Notes: generated by a model not told the origin, from the sequence alone. DNA of 64,000 bases from Paragordius varius (GCA_964247055.1 OZ176053.1:558001-622000); one strand, 5' to 3'. Numbered from the stretch's first letter, positions 12,296-24,652 are shown. Numbers and translations are program-made.

Positions 12296-12888
12296 ATATT
12301 AAGTCTATTTATGTGGAAAGACTTTTTAATAAATCGTATTTTTGCTATACATTAATCAAACCGTGTATTGGGTTCAATAACTAAAAATTATATTTTTTCG
12401 AACAAAAATTAAACCTTATTTATGTTTTCACGAAAAAAGTTAAAAGATCTATTAGGCAAAAAAGGTACCATACATATTAAAGATAAAGTGAAAATTAAAA
12501 TTATACGGACAAAGACAAATATTTTTTTCTAAAAGACAGCCACACTTTTTATCTCAAATTTCTAAATTTAAAATATTTGTTAAAAATTGGAAATATGGAA
12601 TAGATATATATATATATATATATATATAGGTAACACATTCAATTATATATTTTATAATTGTAAATAAATATTATAGGAAAAATTTGGATTTAAAAATTTG
12701 TCTTTATATCAGTTTTTACTGTATTTTAATGGTATATGGGTAAGAATGAAATGAATATCTGGATATAAATTTATTTATGGATAATCTACTAAAACATGTA
12801 TTATGAATCATTCAAGAATTGATAAAAAAAGGGTGTAATTTATTAGTTTCAAATATTCACAGACACATGGATTTTATGATAATAATAA
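12296..12888. other. Convergent gap between SLC1A and PRPF19
   Basis: The stop codons face each other 593 bp apart. An AATAAA at 12328-12333 is a plausible SLC1A polyadenylation signal 33 nt past the stop; a TTTATT near 12769 could serve PRPF19 on the other strand. Between them lies a family B MITE (12487-12724) carrying a (TA)n tract. Confidence 0.6.
12487..12724. mobile_element. Family B MITE in the convergent gap
   Basis: Left arm AAATTATACGGACAAAGACA is clear. The right arm is shortened to TTTGTCTTTATATCAGTTTT. The centre includes a (TA)n run. Confidence 0.65.
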
Positions 12889-15800
12889 CTAATCTCCCAT
12901 ACTATTTTCATCTTCGTTCAAATATGATTTTAACATTTCAGGAGGTGCTGAATAAAACTTAAGCGCTCTATCCATACCAGTTGATGCTAAAAACCTGGCA
13001 TTTGGTCCAAAACGAACTCCTGTATTCATATTACCTAAAGCAGATTAAAAAAATTACTATATACCACAGTAAAAATTGAAATTGTATGGACAAAACGCTA
13101 AAATGTAAAGATAAATGTTTTTTTGTAAAAAACAACCATACTCTTTTAAACCTTGATTTTTTATACATAACTTATAGTTTTAAACCGCAAAGTATGAAAT
13201 TGATGTGTATATTAGTAGCACAATTAATTATATATATATATATATATATTACAATTGTAAATAATTAAATGTTTTTTATAGGATAAATTACGGTCTAACA
13301 TATGGTCTTCTGAAATAAAATTTTTGTCTTTACATTTTTACGTTTTGTCCGTATATAATTTCAGTTTTTATTGTAATTATATACTTATCAACACTTAAAA
13401 TACATATTAAATTATATTTTTTAGTTTTTTCCCCCAAAATTAGTTTCAAACTGGTTAATTTAAATCATACCAGTTAAATTTGCAGCTGTATTATCATTGG
13501 TAAAAGTATTCAACAAAGTCCATTGTTTAGATAAGTATACTCTCACATCATTCCCAGCCACGGCTAAATAATTGCCTGAATTGTCAAACGATAAAGCCTT
13601 AATATCGTATCTAATAAATACAGCATATAAAATATTAAAAATTGGTGTAGAGAATTTTTTTAAAATTATATTAAAAACTGAAATTATACGGACATAAATT
13701 AATGTATAAAGACAAGTATTTTTATTCAAGAGACAACCATACTTTTTAAAATCTTAATTTTGATATTTAAAATATTTAATTACAATCGTAAGCTGGATAA
13801 TTGATTGTGCTACTAATTTACATTTTTTTATATTTTGCAGTTTAAAACTATATTTGAAAGCAAGGTTCAAAAAATATGGTTGTCTTATAGAAAAAAATAA
13901 TTGTCTTTATACTTTAACATTTTGTCCGTATAATTTCTATTTTTAATGTATATTAAAACAAAAAAATTAAATAATTACTTTATCTAATAAATACACCCTT
14001 AATTTTTTATTTTAGCTTATTAATTGTGGGAATGCAAATACGCAATAAAGATGTATTAATTTTAAATTTCACAATTTCTAATCATGGTAAGTATTATAAG
14101 AATTCAATGGTAATAAATATGTTATTATAGGTTTTCAATTTTATATTAATTTTTTCATTTAAACTGTATTTGTAGTTATTGTTTCCCCAAAGTTAAATAA
14201 ATTATCCAACATATATAAAAAAACCTCTAACCCAAAATTTTTTATAAAACTCAAAATCCATATATATTATATTGTATTAACTTACTTTAGATCAGTTTCA
14301 TTTTCTAACATAGAGATAGTTTTGAAATTTTTGAGTTTCCGTAAATCCCACAACTTAACTAAGCTATCATCAGCCGCCGTGGCTAGATAATAACCATTTT
14401 CAGAAAAAGCAAGAGCAGTAATAGGACCAGAGTGTCCAGGAAAATTTGCAACATTTGATTTTTCCTAAATTCGAAAAAAATGAATGATTTAAAACAATTT
14501 AGCAAATATTCTAGAGCATATTAATCTGTTAGCAATACTATTTCCAATTCAAATTCACCCTTGAACAATTCAAGCATAATATAAATAATATAATATATAT
14601 GGTTATGGCATAGTTTATAATTTTTCATGTATTAAGTTAAAGTTAAATGAAACTCTATCTTTTTAAAAATATAAAAAATATAGGTAATTTATAATTTAAA
14701 AAACACACAAATTTTAGGGTGAATAAATTGTTCGAGGGTGAATTTAAACTGTAAATGGTATATAATAAATATATGGGCATTAACTATATCATCAGAAATG
14801 ATAAACTTTAACCACGTATAACTCAAAATTATGTTTAATACAGGTTTCATTTGTTCTGATATACGGCAATCACTTAATTGTTGGCCAGTTCACGTTATTT
14901 TTGGGGGCAATACAGTAAGGTATGCGTAAAAAACAATAAATGGGTGAAATGAAACACAATATTTTCTCACCTTTCCACATTAATAATTTTGTATATTTTG
15001 GACTTTATTTTAAACTATACGATACTGTACTGCCAAGATTGTAATATCAATTTTTTATTTCTAAAAAAGATCGCTTTAAATGTTTTAAAAAACCTTTAAA
15101 TCCCAAATTTTAATGTTGGAATCTTGTGTTCCCGCCCCAAAAATAAGTCCATCCGGATGGAATTGAATGCAGGTGAGAGGCGTGGTGTCCTTAACCTTAC
15201 AAACTATTTTGCCCGAAGCATTTATGTCGGAAAAAGACCAAGTTTCATCCAGGGAACTGGCTAATACATAATCTCCTGTTGGGTGTAATGATATACCTAG
15301 TAGAAAAAACAGTTGATTAGTAGAAAAATGATAAAAATAATGCAAAATAAACGTAAAATAAAAAAAATGTGATTTTTTGATAGGATTAGAAGCATAACTA
15401 TTAATGCAAAAACTATGTTTAAAAATTTTAGCAAAAAATATTGGTTATTACCATTATTTATTGTTAAATATTTATTTTGTTTCCATTTTTTTAAGTACAC
15501 ATGAATAGCCCAATTATTCGGATATAATAATAAATTCCAAATATATATTGCAGACTACCCTACTTTGGTGTGATAACTAAAAAAAAATATTATGATAAAA
15601 TAACTACCGTTAATCTTTAAATGAAAATTATGGTCGTTTTTTAAATAAAAACCGTTTACTTGGCTAAATTATAAAAACTCAAGTCCTAAATTAGGTTTAA
15701 AACTTGCTATTCAGCGTTTTAAATTTCTTTTCTTAGCACTCATTTATACAGTAAAAATTGATATTATATGAAAATGTAAAATTTTTTTTAAAAAAAACAA

Positions 15801-18685
15801 AAAGCATACTTTTGAATTTTTATATATAACTGATTGTTTTAAACTTTAAATTATAATATAGAAATGTAAATTGGTGACACAATCTATTATGTATTTTACG
15901 ATTGCGATTAAATAATTTTTATTGGATAAATTAAACGTTAAAAAAAGTATGGTTTTGTCTTTATAGTTTTACGTTTTGTCCCTATAACATCTTATTTTTA
16001 CAGTAAGTCGTTTTATAAATAAAAACCGTTTAGATCGCTAATTCAAGTTTTTATAAAAAGTAGAATCCCTATGTTAAGTTATAATACAGCGAAATATCCC
16101 GAGCTTAAATTTTTTTCTTTTTACATTTTTAATCTTAAAAAGTACAGTAAAAATTGAAATTATACGGATAAAACGTAATAAAGACAATTTTTTTTAAAAA
16201 CAACCATACTTTTCAAAACCTTAATATTTCTCATATAAGCTATTTAGTTACAATTGTAAAATGAACAAGTGATTGTGTTAGTAATATATATCTCTATTTC
16301 ACAATTTGCCATTTTAAAAAAATGAGTTATATTGAAATAAATCAAGATTTAGAAAAGTATGGTTTTGTCTTTTAAAAAAAGATATTTTTCGTTATATTTT
16401 TACGTTTTGACCCTCGTATAATTCCAATTTTTACTATAATTAAAATATCTAAAAAATATCTCAAAAATAAAAAAATATCCACCCGTTACAGGAGCCGTAT
16501 GAGCTCTAATAATTTTAGTGCAATGTTCTGTGCCCACATCCCATATCCGGACTGATTTATCCCACGAGGAAGATAGTATCACGTCTCTTTCATTATGATA
16601 AATGACTGATGTCACTTTTTTCATGTGACCTTAATGCAAATAGATAATAATTATAAAATCTGGTCTTAATTACCGCTGTAAAAGTTTTACAATTTTAGGT
16701 TTTACTAATCAATAAAAGGCATTTATAATATATATATATATATATATATATTTATTTAACTTGAGGATAGATATATAGAAAAAAAAGTAGTTGTAAAACA
16801 ATAAAAAATATGATAATTTTACAAAGGAAAAATTCGATTACCTATTATATTAAAATACTCATTTAAAAGCCACAAGTAAAAAACTATAACGCATTATTCA
16901 TTATATCATATTAAATCAATTATTTTAAGAGTATGGTATGAAAAAAAAACCAAAAAAGGTCATTTTTCCTAAAGCTTAATTTTATATTAAAAAAATTTGT
17001 AGAATAAAACAAAATTTTTTTATACCTTTAAACGTTGCCGCCACTTGATTGGTGGTTCGATCAAAAATAACGACATTTTTATCGTTGCCCCCGGTAACGC
17101 ATTTATTAGCATCTTGGGGTGAAATATCAAGACACAAAATCCCAGGATCACTGGCACTATGTAATCCTATGTGACTGGAAGCCTTTTATTAAAATAGACA
17201 TAAAAAAGTTTTCCATATGAAACAAAAATTAAATAAAACAAAAATAAAAAGTTAAAGACCAATATTTTTGTGTAAAAAACAGCATATTTTTTAATCAATT
17301 CAATATCGTTTTAAAATTCGAAATAAAGAGGAGGCATGTAAATTGATAAAGAGTCGATGTTTTAAAAAGTGTATAATCTTAAAGTAATACAAAACCAAAT
17401 ATCAAAAATTATTTGTCTTTTATTGATGCTATGCCTTTGTAATTTAAATATACCGTAAATTTTTTTGCCAAATAAAGGTTTTTAAAATAAAATACCAATT
17501 TAAAAGTTTTCATAGTTTCGGGTTTCGTCAACTCTTCCGGCATAGTCTTGACTCGTTTTTTGCGCTCGGTAGTTAAGATTGCGGCTTTGTCTTGTAACTT
17601 TTGTACAACCTAAAGATGGAAAAAACAAAAAAATATTAAAAAAAACATATCACAATAAAATTAAATATATAAGGTCAAACTTATTTGTTCCTAAGAAAGA
17701 GTGCAGTCCGATCAAAAATTTTATAGAATTAACTATATTAATTTCAATACATTCCGTAGTCTATTAAATTAAATTATAAAAAATCAAAATTTAAAAAGTA
17801 GTATGGTTTTCTTTGAGAAAACAACATTTGTCTTTATACTTTTACGGTTTGTCCGTATAATTTCAGTTTTTACTGAAAAACTAAAAATCAAACTTTTGCA
17901 TAGAAATATATATAAAATAAAAATATTACCGCATCAGTCATGCCCTCCTCTTCATCGTATTTAACGCGTTCGGGCTCCCCTTCAATCTGTGCGCCTGAAA
18001 AAATATGTGTATAAAAACCATGATTTATCACATTAATATCATTTTTAAGTTACATATTTAAAGATTATAAATAATTTTAAACTATCCATCTATCTCGTGT
18101 ATGAACATTTTAAAAGTTTACAAAATTTCCATATATATCTTGCTTTATAAATGTGTACAAAAGATCTAAGATTGATAAAAACAAACCTAATATCTAATTA
18201 AAATTTCAAATAAAAAAAATTATACCAGATTGATTAAGATGCTGTGGCTGTTGTACAACGACTTGAGGTTTAAGTGTGGCCAAAGCTTCCCGAGCAGCGG
18301 CGACTTCTTTATTGAGACGAGCGATAACGCGACACGCCGCATCATGTTGATATAAGGCATGTGACAACTCTTGTCGAGTCGTTTGAAGTTGCTGTCTAAT
18401 GCTAAAACTATGGAGCATAAGGGCATCCCATTCATCCTGAAGTGATTTAAGCAGGGCTGGGATACTCGTAGCCGATGGCGGACGTGGTTTTATAATGGTT
18501 TGATTGGGGTAAATTTTTACATCAATCAACATATCGAGCGTTAAAGGCTCGCCATTAACTGGATCAACTTCCCCCTTTTCTGCCAAGTACTTTTCAATAA
18601 TTCGTTTCTCAAATATAGAACCAGAAGCTGGTGAAACAACAGGATTTTCAGGGACCTCATTGGTAATTGCGCAAATTAGAGACAT
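12889..18685 (-). CDS. PRPF19: Pre-mRNA-processing factor 19 (U-box/WD40 splicing E3 ligase)
   Basis: PRPF19 is the ubiquitin ligase core of the NTC/PRP19 complex, which joins the spliceosome at activation. Nine exons chain in frame: 18685-18226, 17994-17930, 17609-17496, 17182-17026, 16629-16483, 15296-15094, 14464-14286, 13610-13471 and 13034-12889, giving 536 residues. The first exon holds the U-box ([20 protein letters not shown]) and the coiled-coil tetramerisation segment with [20 protein letters not shown], almost identical to human. Exon 3 has [16 protein letters not shown]. The rest is the WD40 propeller, with repeats ending WDV, WSFSDI, IKIWDLK and VKLWDLR, and [15 protein letters not shown] at the end. 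A short tail with acidic NEDENSMGD follows the usual C-terminus. All eight introns are 231-1186 nt and most hold MITEs. Confidence 0.97.
13065..13375. mobile_element. Family B MITE in the last PRPF19 intron
   Basis: Two full arms starting CAGTAAAAATTGAAATTGTA and ending AATTTCAGTTTTTATTGTA. Its left edge is about 30 nt from the 3' splice site of the last exon; the centre carries a TA run. Confidence 0.8.
13668..13949. mobile_element. Family B MITE in PRPF19 intron 13611-14285
   Basis: AAAAACTGAAATTATACGGA at the left and TTTTGTCCGTATAATTTCTA at the right, with matching AGACAACCATACTTTTTAAA and AATATGGTTGTCTTATAGAA blocks. Confidence 0.8.
14535..14762. mobile_element. Family A MITE in PRPF19 intron 14465-15093
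   Basis: Short copy: ATACTATTTCCAATTCAAAT at the left and GTAAATGGTATA at the right, one or two subterminal units per side, internal block reduced. Confidence 0.75.
15747..16006. mobile_element. Family B MITE in PRPF19 intron 15297-16482 (first)
   Basis: TACAGTAAAAATTGATATTA to TTATTTTTACAGTAA. The left arm has lost part of the CGGACAAAACG segment. Confidence 0.75.
16143..16439. mobile_element. Family B MITE in PRPF19 intron 15297-16482 (second)
   Basis: Well-preserved arms: TACAGTAAAAATTGAAATTA on the left and TTCCAATTTTTACTATA on the right, 44 nt from the 5' splice site at 16482. This and the neighbouring copy make this the longest PRPF19 intron. Confidence 0.85.
17247..17458. mobile_element. 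Eroded family B remnant in PRPF19 intron 17183-17495
   Basis: Weak pairing of AAAGACCAATATTTTTGTGT with ATTATTTGTCTTTTATTGAT. The outer ends are no longer recognisable. Confidence 0.35.
17775..17875. mobile_element. Right half of a family B MITE in PRPF19 intron 17610-17929
   Basis: Only the right arm is present, from AAAATCAAAATTTAAAAAGT to AATTTCAGTTTTTACTGAAA. Confidence 0.65.
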
Positions 18686-19136
18686 GTTTTACCGAATGTA
18701 AAAATATGAAAAAATGTGTTATATTAAACAGAGGTGGGGTAACAAAAATTAATTGATTCGCAAGATTTCGTCATGATTTCTTTCGTGTGATAAATTAAAC
18801 ATAAGTCAAGCAAAACACTTGAACTACCAAGTGTGGTAAGACATACTTGACACATGAAAAAATAGACAAAATTATTTTGGCGATTATTTATATATGTACT
18901 ATTTAGCTTTATATAAAATTGGAACCCTTGTATAAGCTTTTTATTTGATAATTGTTGGCTACATATCCAAATAGGTAGGATACAAAAGAGGATAAAATTT
19001 TGGATAAAATATGCTAATTGTATATATTGCATGTAAAATTTTAAAACAGCAAAAATTACAAACATATTTTAAAAGTTTTTAACACATCGATTTAAAATGG
19101 CGTATGTTAATATATGAGAATATTTGAATTCATTAT

Positions 19137-19495
19137 AGCTATATACCGTTTCCATCCTTCCTCAAAATAGCATGATGTATGCTTCAACATAATTTTGCAA
19201 AAATTTAAATTTTGAAAACTATGGATTTTCAAAAAATATTTTTAGTTGATGTAAAGATTTAGCTATTTTTTATCATGGCATTTTTACCCTTACTTCAAAA
19301 GAACTAGCACATTTTAGAGGAGCAAAAAATATTGGGACTTTCGGAGTTTATATCTAACAATTAAAGTTTAAATATTGATTTTCCTTTATATGTAGTTGAT
19401 GATATATTTTAGTGATTTTGGAATAAGGCATTTACCTTTCACCAAAATGTTTTTTTACAAAAAAATGGGGCAAATTTTGCGATTCTTGTTGTGGC
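19137..19495. mobile_element. Single-arm relative of the family D palindrome
   Basis: TATACCGTTTCCATCCTTCC, TGGGACTTTCGGAGTTTATA, TGTAGTTGATGATATATTTT and GGCAAATTTTGCGATTCTTG follow the order of the right arm of the 3976-4880 element. The opposite arm is absent. Confidence 0.6.
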
Positions 19496-19800
19496 GCACT
19501 TGCCACAAAGGAGTAAATATCTTTATTCATTACTAAGGGTCAAAACCAAGAGGATCATGATACTCTTACATTTTTCGAACAGAAAAATATATATTTATCA
19601 GCTTATTTTTTTATACCCCCCGATTTTTGACGCAGTACGACTTTTATCACTTCTTCTTGAATACACATACTTTTTTAATTTTAATAACAAAATTATTCAT
19701 CATTATTTTATCTTTATCCTTCCTATACGCCAACAACATTTCAATAAAATTAATAAATCAGGGTATATATTTTTCAAATACTATTTTATGACATCTAACA

Positions 19801-20074
19801 CAGTGGTGTCCAACACGCGAGCTTCCGAAACTTTATTTACATCCCGCGAAAAAATTGAAAATTCATAATTTGCAAAAATATGCTCACAAAATCTTAGCAA
19901 AAGTGATGTTTCGCAAAACAATTTTTCTAAATGAGAACTACAAAAAAATTATATTGAGTTTTTTATGGTCTGCAATTTAAATGATTTATTATGTCGTATG
20001 TATTTCGAGTACAGCGTCGGATTTTTTAAGTTAAAAAATTTGACCTGCGAAGACATGTGTGTTTGACACTCCGG
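19801..20074. mobile_element. hAT-like MITE with 8-bp target duplication
   Basis: Starts CAGTGGTGTCCAACACGCGA and ends TGTTTGACACTCCGG, an imperfect inverted pair of the hAT type. Flanks are ATCTAACA (19793-19800) and ATCTAGCA (20075-20082), an 8-bp duplication with one mismatch, as expected for hAT elements. No transposase reading frame inside. Confidence 0.7.
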
Positions 20075-20139
20075 ATCTAGCATATCCTCGTCCCCAAAAC
20101 GAATTATCCTGGTTATGGGCAAACTGTCTAGAATTTTAA

Positions 20140-20373
20140 TTCCGCCATGAGACTTACAATCAAACTAGTCATCCTAAAAACAATGATTTTCAGTTACCAT
20201 TTATTGGTGTGAATTATAGTTATGTAGATCCATATATAAAAATTCATTTCAAAGTACGGGATATTTTGAGATGTCCCGAAAAGCCCACATCTTTAACAAA
20301 AACCCAATTTCTTTTACAATCTTATAATCTACCGAAAATATCTCGGTCATATTCTCCAAACCGAAAAGCTTGA
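20140..20373 (+). other. Unassigned coding-like open stretch, 77 codons
   Basis: Open between two in-frame stops, with mixed-GC third positions unlike the AT-only flanks. The peptide includes VNYSYVDPYIKIHFKVRDIL and RCPEKPTSLTKTQFLLQSYN. A TTTTCAG acceptor-like site lies inside. I do not recognise a family. It may be an exon of an unidentified plus-strand gene, a decayed gene, or part of a transposon. Confidence 0.35.
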
Positions 20374-20595
20374 AACAAACATTATCCTTGATTAGTTTGA
20401 ACCCACAAAAGACACGGCCTCAAAAAAATGTGGCTTTAATATTCTTGAAACAGTTACAAACCCTATACTTTCTCAATTGATTTGGACTGCTCACCATCTG
20501 AAATGAAAAACACTAATTTATGGTAAGAATCGCTACGCGATTAGCTTCTAACGAAAACATAAAATATGAAATGACAAGTAAAAATTTAATTTAAA

Positions 20596-20848
20596 AGGAC
20601 AAAAGGCAAAATTATAAAGGCAAATATATCTAGAAGACAACCATACTTTTTATAAACTACTTAGTTTGGTTACAAGTATAAAATATAGAACTGATTGTGT
20701 TTGTATTATATATCTCAATTTCATACTTTTCTATTTAAAACAATGAGTTATATTGAAAATCTGGATATTAAAAATATGGTTGTCTTTAATGAAAAAAATT
20801 TTTCTCTTTATATTTTTACATTTTGTCCATATAATTTCAGTTATTGTA
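20596..20848. mobile_element. Family B MITE in the PRPF19-filamin intergenic region
   Basis: AGAAGACAACCATACTTTTT on the left, ATTTTGTCCATATAATTTCA on the right. The left terminus is altered. Confidence 0.65.
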
Positions 20849-21299
20849 TTAGCTACAATAGTTTCCCAACTTTTAAACATCGATGCCTTAAAAAGGTCCA
20901 AAATCACTTAATATTTCTTATTTTGTGTTTTTACCTGATGAAAAAATTTAGACTGTATCTACTTGACCCTTTTTTGTATTTTTTCTATCCTAATTATTCT
21001 CTTTAATGCATTAGATATTTACCTATAAGCATAAACATTATTCTACTGTTATTATAGTAAATATTCAACTCACTAAAGCAAAAACTTCGACTTTTTGTAT
21101 TTTAATCTACAAAATATTATTATCAATTTAAAAATAATAAAAATATTACATAATAACATGAAAGGTAACAGGCATGCTATAGAAAAATTAAATATTACTC
21201 GTATTTGGAAAGTAATATAGAATCCGTAATTAAACGCAGAATTGCTATGGCCAAAACGGTTGCAATTAATTTTAATAAAATCTGGGCATGACAAAACTT

Positions 21300-21523
21300 T
21301 TACAGTAAAAATTATAATTATACGTACAAAACGTAAAAATATAATGAAATATTTTTATCTAATAAACAACCATACTTTTTGAAACTTAATATTTCCTATA
21401 TATGCTATTTAGTTACAATTATAAAATATAGAATTGATTGTGTTAGTAATTATATTGTTTGTCTTTTAAAAAAAATTGTCTTTATGTTTTACGTTTTGTC
21501 CGTATAGTTTCAGTTTTTAATGT
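21300..21523. mobile_element. Family B MITE, short copy
   Basis: TACAGTAAAAATTATAATTA at the left; the right arm starts abruptly at ATTGTTTGTCTTTTAAAAAA because the central part is deleted. Confidence 0.75.
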
Positions 21524-21685
21524 GAATCCGCCAAACCAATTTTTAAATATAAAAAGATATTAAATTTATTACAATTTAACTTACAAATTTAATTTCAAAC
21601 AAAATAAAACAGTTGGAATACAAATCATATTAATAAAAATAATATATAATAATGGTGCGTGATGTCTACCACCTTATCCCATTAA

Positions 21686-21850
21686 AACGCTGGCATCCAA
21701 TATACTATCGACATTTTACATCAATGTCAAGAACCCATAAGATTTGAGGTAATTTTAGGCAGTAAACAACCAGTTTCAGTAAACCTGTCTGGCCTTTCCG
21801 TTCCGAATCTACAAAGCTTGATTCGGTTTATCCCTCATAAAGAAAGATAA
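21686..21850 (+). other. Unassigned coding-like open stretch, 54 codons
   Basis: Open between in-frame stops, with peptide parts HQCQEPIRFEVILGSKQPVS and NLSGLSVPNLQSLIRFIPHK. Base composition is clearly higher in GC than the flanks. No family recognised, and no full splice context could be drawn. Confidence 0.3.
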
Positions 21851-21966
21851 GAAGAAAGCCTAGCTAGACATTTATTCAAGGGCACATGATACTGCCGATA
21901 TGTTAATAAAAATCCAGCATCGACACGTCTGAGAGAATTCCAACAGTTACTTCAGCCCGGTATATA

Positions 21967-24010
21967 TACCATTTGCACTTAGAGAGTGTCCTTGAACACC
22001 AAGTTGGTCCTTGAACATTTGAAGTTAGTCCTTACACACTTCAAGTTGGTCCTCGGACACTTCTAGTTGGTCCTTGAACATTAGTTGGTCCCTGAACACT
22101 TTAAGTTGGTCCTTTGACTTTTTATTTAACTTTTATCAATCAAATCGTAAATCATTCATCTAATTTATCGTTTTGTTAGGCAAATTTGAAAGATATACTT
22201 TATTTTTATAATATTTTTCTGTGTTATATGCAAATGTGATATACATACTTTGGTTATATATTATAACTTTAACCCCTTATTTGAATTGTATTATTTTTGA
22301 TATTTTTTGTGTTATATGTAAATATACAACCTTTGTTACTTGGAATTTTATTGATATAATGCAAATCATGGACAGTTAAAATTGCTATATATACACCTTA
22401 AAAAACCAAATAAAAAATTCAATTCATTTCACATTTCTTTTATTATCTCTTATCTTAAAAGATAAAATTGGTGGCCAAGACGAGTACCGAACTAATCTAA
22501 CAACTTATCTAACACAACAGTAGAACCTCCGGGTTCCAAACTCGGATGGTGGAGATAGAGCCCAAAGTGCAACAACCATGACAATGTCAATTGCCAATAT
22601 CACCAGCTTGTCCATTAAAAATTATAATGATAATACCAATTATAGCAATGGTAATAATTTTAATCGATCACAATAATACAAACCACTGAAACATTCGCAC
22701 AAGGGTTATGGGAGTATTCATGGGCCAAGCAAATGTCCCGCCTGGAACCGCAATTGCAAACGCGGAAAACCCAACCATTTCGCTAATGTAGATCAAAAAA
22801 ACACTGCCAAAAAAAATGTTCAACCGCCATTGCACTGAAAGCGAACGGGCTAATAATCTATAGCAACTTTGGAATCATTATCAACAAATGGCTGGGGAGG
22901 ACTCCCACATCATTCAACAATTGATGGATGGGTAAGTAAGATTGGCGCGGACAAACTTGTAATAAGATTGATCGGTAAGACGCCTACCTCCCCAGGCCGA
23001 GTTAAAGCTACACCTCGACGATTTCAACAATAAGAGGATGTGTCAGTTACAAAAGGACACTGTTTAGATTCGTTACAGCGCCCATAGTATATCAGTGCGC
23101 CTGGACCAGTTTCAAAGGAATGGTCTAGGGTGGCAGGCAGAGATCAAAGGAAACACGTCGACACACATAACATAGGATGTTATCTTTCAAACCAAGATTC
23201 GTCGACACACCGCCAACTTAACGACACCCACTCAAAAAAGTAGTGATGTTAGGCAAATTTGAAAGATATACTTTATTTTTATAATATTTTTCTGTGTTAT
23301 ATGCAAATGTGATATACATACTTTGGTTATATATTATAACTTTAACCCCTTATTTGAATTGTATTATTTTTGATATTTTTTGTGTTATATGTAAATATAC
23401 AACCTTTGTTACTTGGAATTTTATTGATATAATGCAAATCATGGACAGTTAAAATTGCTATATATACACCTTAAAAAACCAAATATCAAAAATAATACAA
23501 TTCAAATAAGGGGTTAAAGTTATAATATATAACCAAAGTATGTATATCACATTTGCATATAACACAGAAAAATATTATAAAAATAAAGTATATCTTTCAA
23601 ATTTGCCTAACACGTTTCTAACCTATTTCCTATCATTTAACATAAATGTTAAATCAATATCAACTTTAAATCATTGAAAAACCGTATATCTTTATTAATC
23701 TCTTAAAATTATTTTGGATATTTATAAGTATGTTTTCTGGGTTAGTATTTCAAATTTTTCATTGAAAACATTAAAAGTTAATAATTTAGTTAAATTGGAA
23801 AAAATTAGTTTGAAATAAATAAGTGGTTTTTGAGTAAATTTTTTTATTTTTAAATGAATATATAATAAATAAAGAAAATTAGGTTAAAAAATAATAAAAT
23901 AAAAAAATACATGAAAAAATTATGGTTATCAAAATTTAAAAATTTTAAGGCCAACTTGAAGTGTTCAAGGACCAATTTGAAGTGTTTAAGGACACTCTTC
24001 TAGTGATTAT
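21967..24010. mobile_element. Family A-prime MITE (CCATTTGCA type) split by an LTR element
   Basis: The left end runs from TACCATTTGCACTTAGAGAG into six or so repeats of the AAGTTGGTCCTTGAACA unit. The right end has inverted units TTCAAGGACCAATTTGAAGT and TTTAAGGACACTCTTCTAGT. A sister copy without the insert is at 56605-57067. The LTR element at 22174-23612 interrupts it. Confidence 0.75.
22174..23612. mobile_element. Broken Ty3/gypsy-like LTR retroelement, short and non-coding overall
   Basis: A left LTR (22174-22502) starts TGTTAGG and ends CTAACA. A second direct LTR copy starts at 23247 and passes at about 23483 into an inverted copy of the LTR start, ending at 23612. The flanks carry a 5-bp target duplication, CGTTT (22169-22173 and 23613-23617). 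The internal part is short, with a Gag-type zinc-knuckle-like stretch near 22690-22790; reverse transcriptase and integrase are absent. The shared LTR portions look essentially identical, so the insertion is recent, but the element is incomplete and broken. Confidence 0.7.
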
Positions 24011-24024
24011 ATACTACTTTTTAA

Positions 24025-24192
24025 TGTCCATTTCGTCCTTTCCACTCAGATTACGGATGGATAAGGCAAAAAAGCAGTTTTAAACAAAATATTTTATATT
24101 TGGATGAAGAAAATTGTGGACTCGTTACCAAGGGACTCCAAGCCAACCTAATTGTCAAAATATCAGTAACAATTCTGGATAAGGAAAACTAA
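24025..24192 (+). other. Unassigned coding-like open stretch, 56 codons
   Basis: Open between stops right beside the right end of the family A-prime MITE; an acceptor-like CACTCAG precedes DYGWIRQKSSFKQNILYLDE. Reading continues through ENCGLVTKGLQANLIVKISV. No family recognised. Confidence 0.35.
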
Positions 24193-24424
24193 TTTACACT
24201 CTACTAAAGCAAGGCAATATCATCTGGTTATTTTAAATAACAAGGATCTAATTTAAATAAAAATAAATAATATTATGGTATCGGATATGTTGTTATGCTG
24301 CAATCTAATTATTTTCTTATTACGTGCAAACAGATTAATCACAATATCTTTCCAGCAATTTATAGTGATAATAAGAAAATTGGAGTGTCAGGAGATATTG
24401 GCTAGTTCTAATAGATACTTTTAG

Positions 24425-24652
24425 TCTCTGATAACAGGTCCCGATTTTCTTCATCAGAATTCAAACAATATTGTTTCAGACCGAATATTAATCAAATTTT
24501 TAACCACCCTTAATCCAAATGAAAGGGACGATTCGCAGATTAAAAAAGAATTGGTCAGAAAAAACTGCTGGAAATCTTTTAGACGTGGCGATACTAAATT
24601 ATCTATCAATGTAAGTGTCACCCGTGTTTCTAAGGATGTCCAGTCAAGGTAA
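24425..24652 (+). other. Unassigned coding-like open stretch, 75 codons
   Basis: Open between stops, including SDRILIKFLTTLNPNERDDS and KELVRKNCWKSFRRGDTKLS, followed by a consensus donor-like GTAAGT at 24611. This is the most exon-like of the four islands in this region, but the product is unknown. Confidence 0.4.

Noticed and set aside
13471-13729. Longer N-terminal extension of the PRPF19 WD40 frame
   Set aside because: The extra codons belong to a family B MITE in the intron; the AG at 13611-13612 and the phase give a clean exon start at 13610.
18220-18435. 71-codon minus-strand frame overlapping PRPF19 exon 1
   Set aside because: Out-of-frame shadow of the strongly conserved PRPF19 coiled-coil segment.
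22690-22790. Gag-like stretch as a live or domesticated host gene
   Set aside because: It lies inside a short, broken LTR element with no splice context, so it is treated as a fossil remnant.
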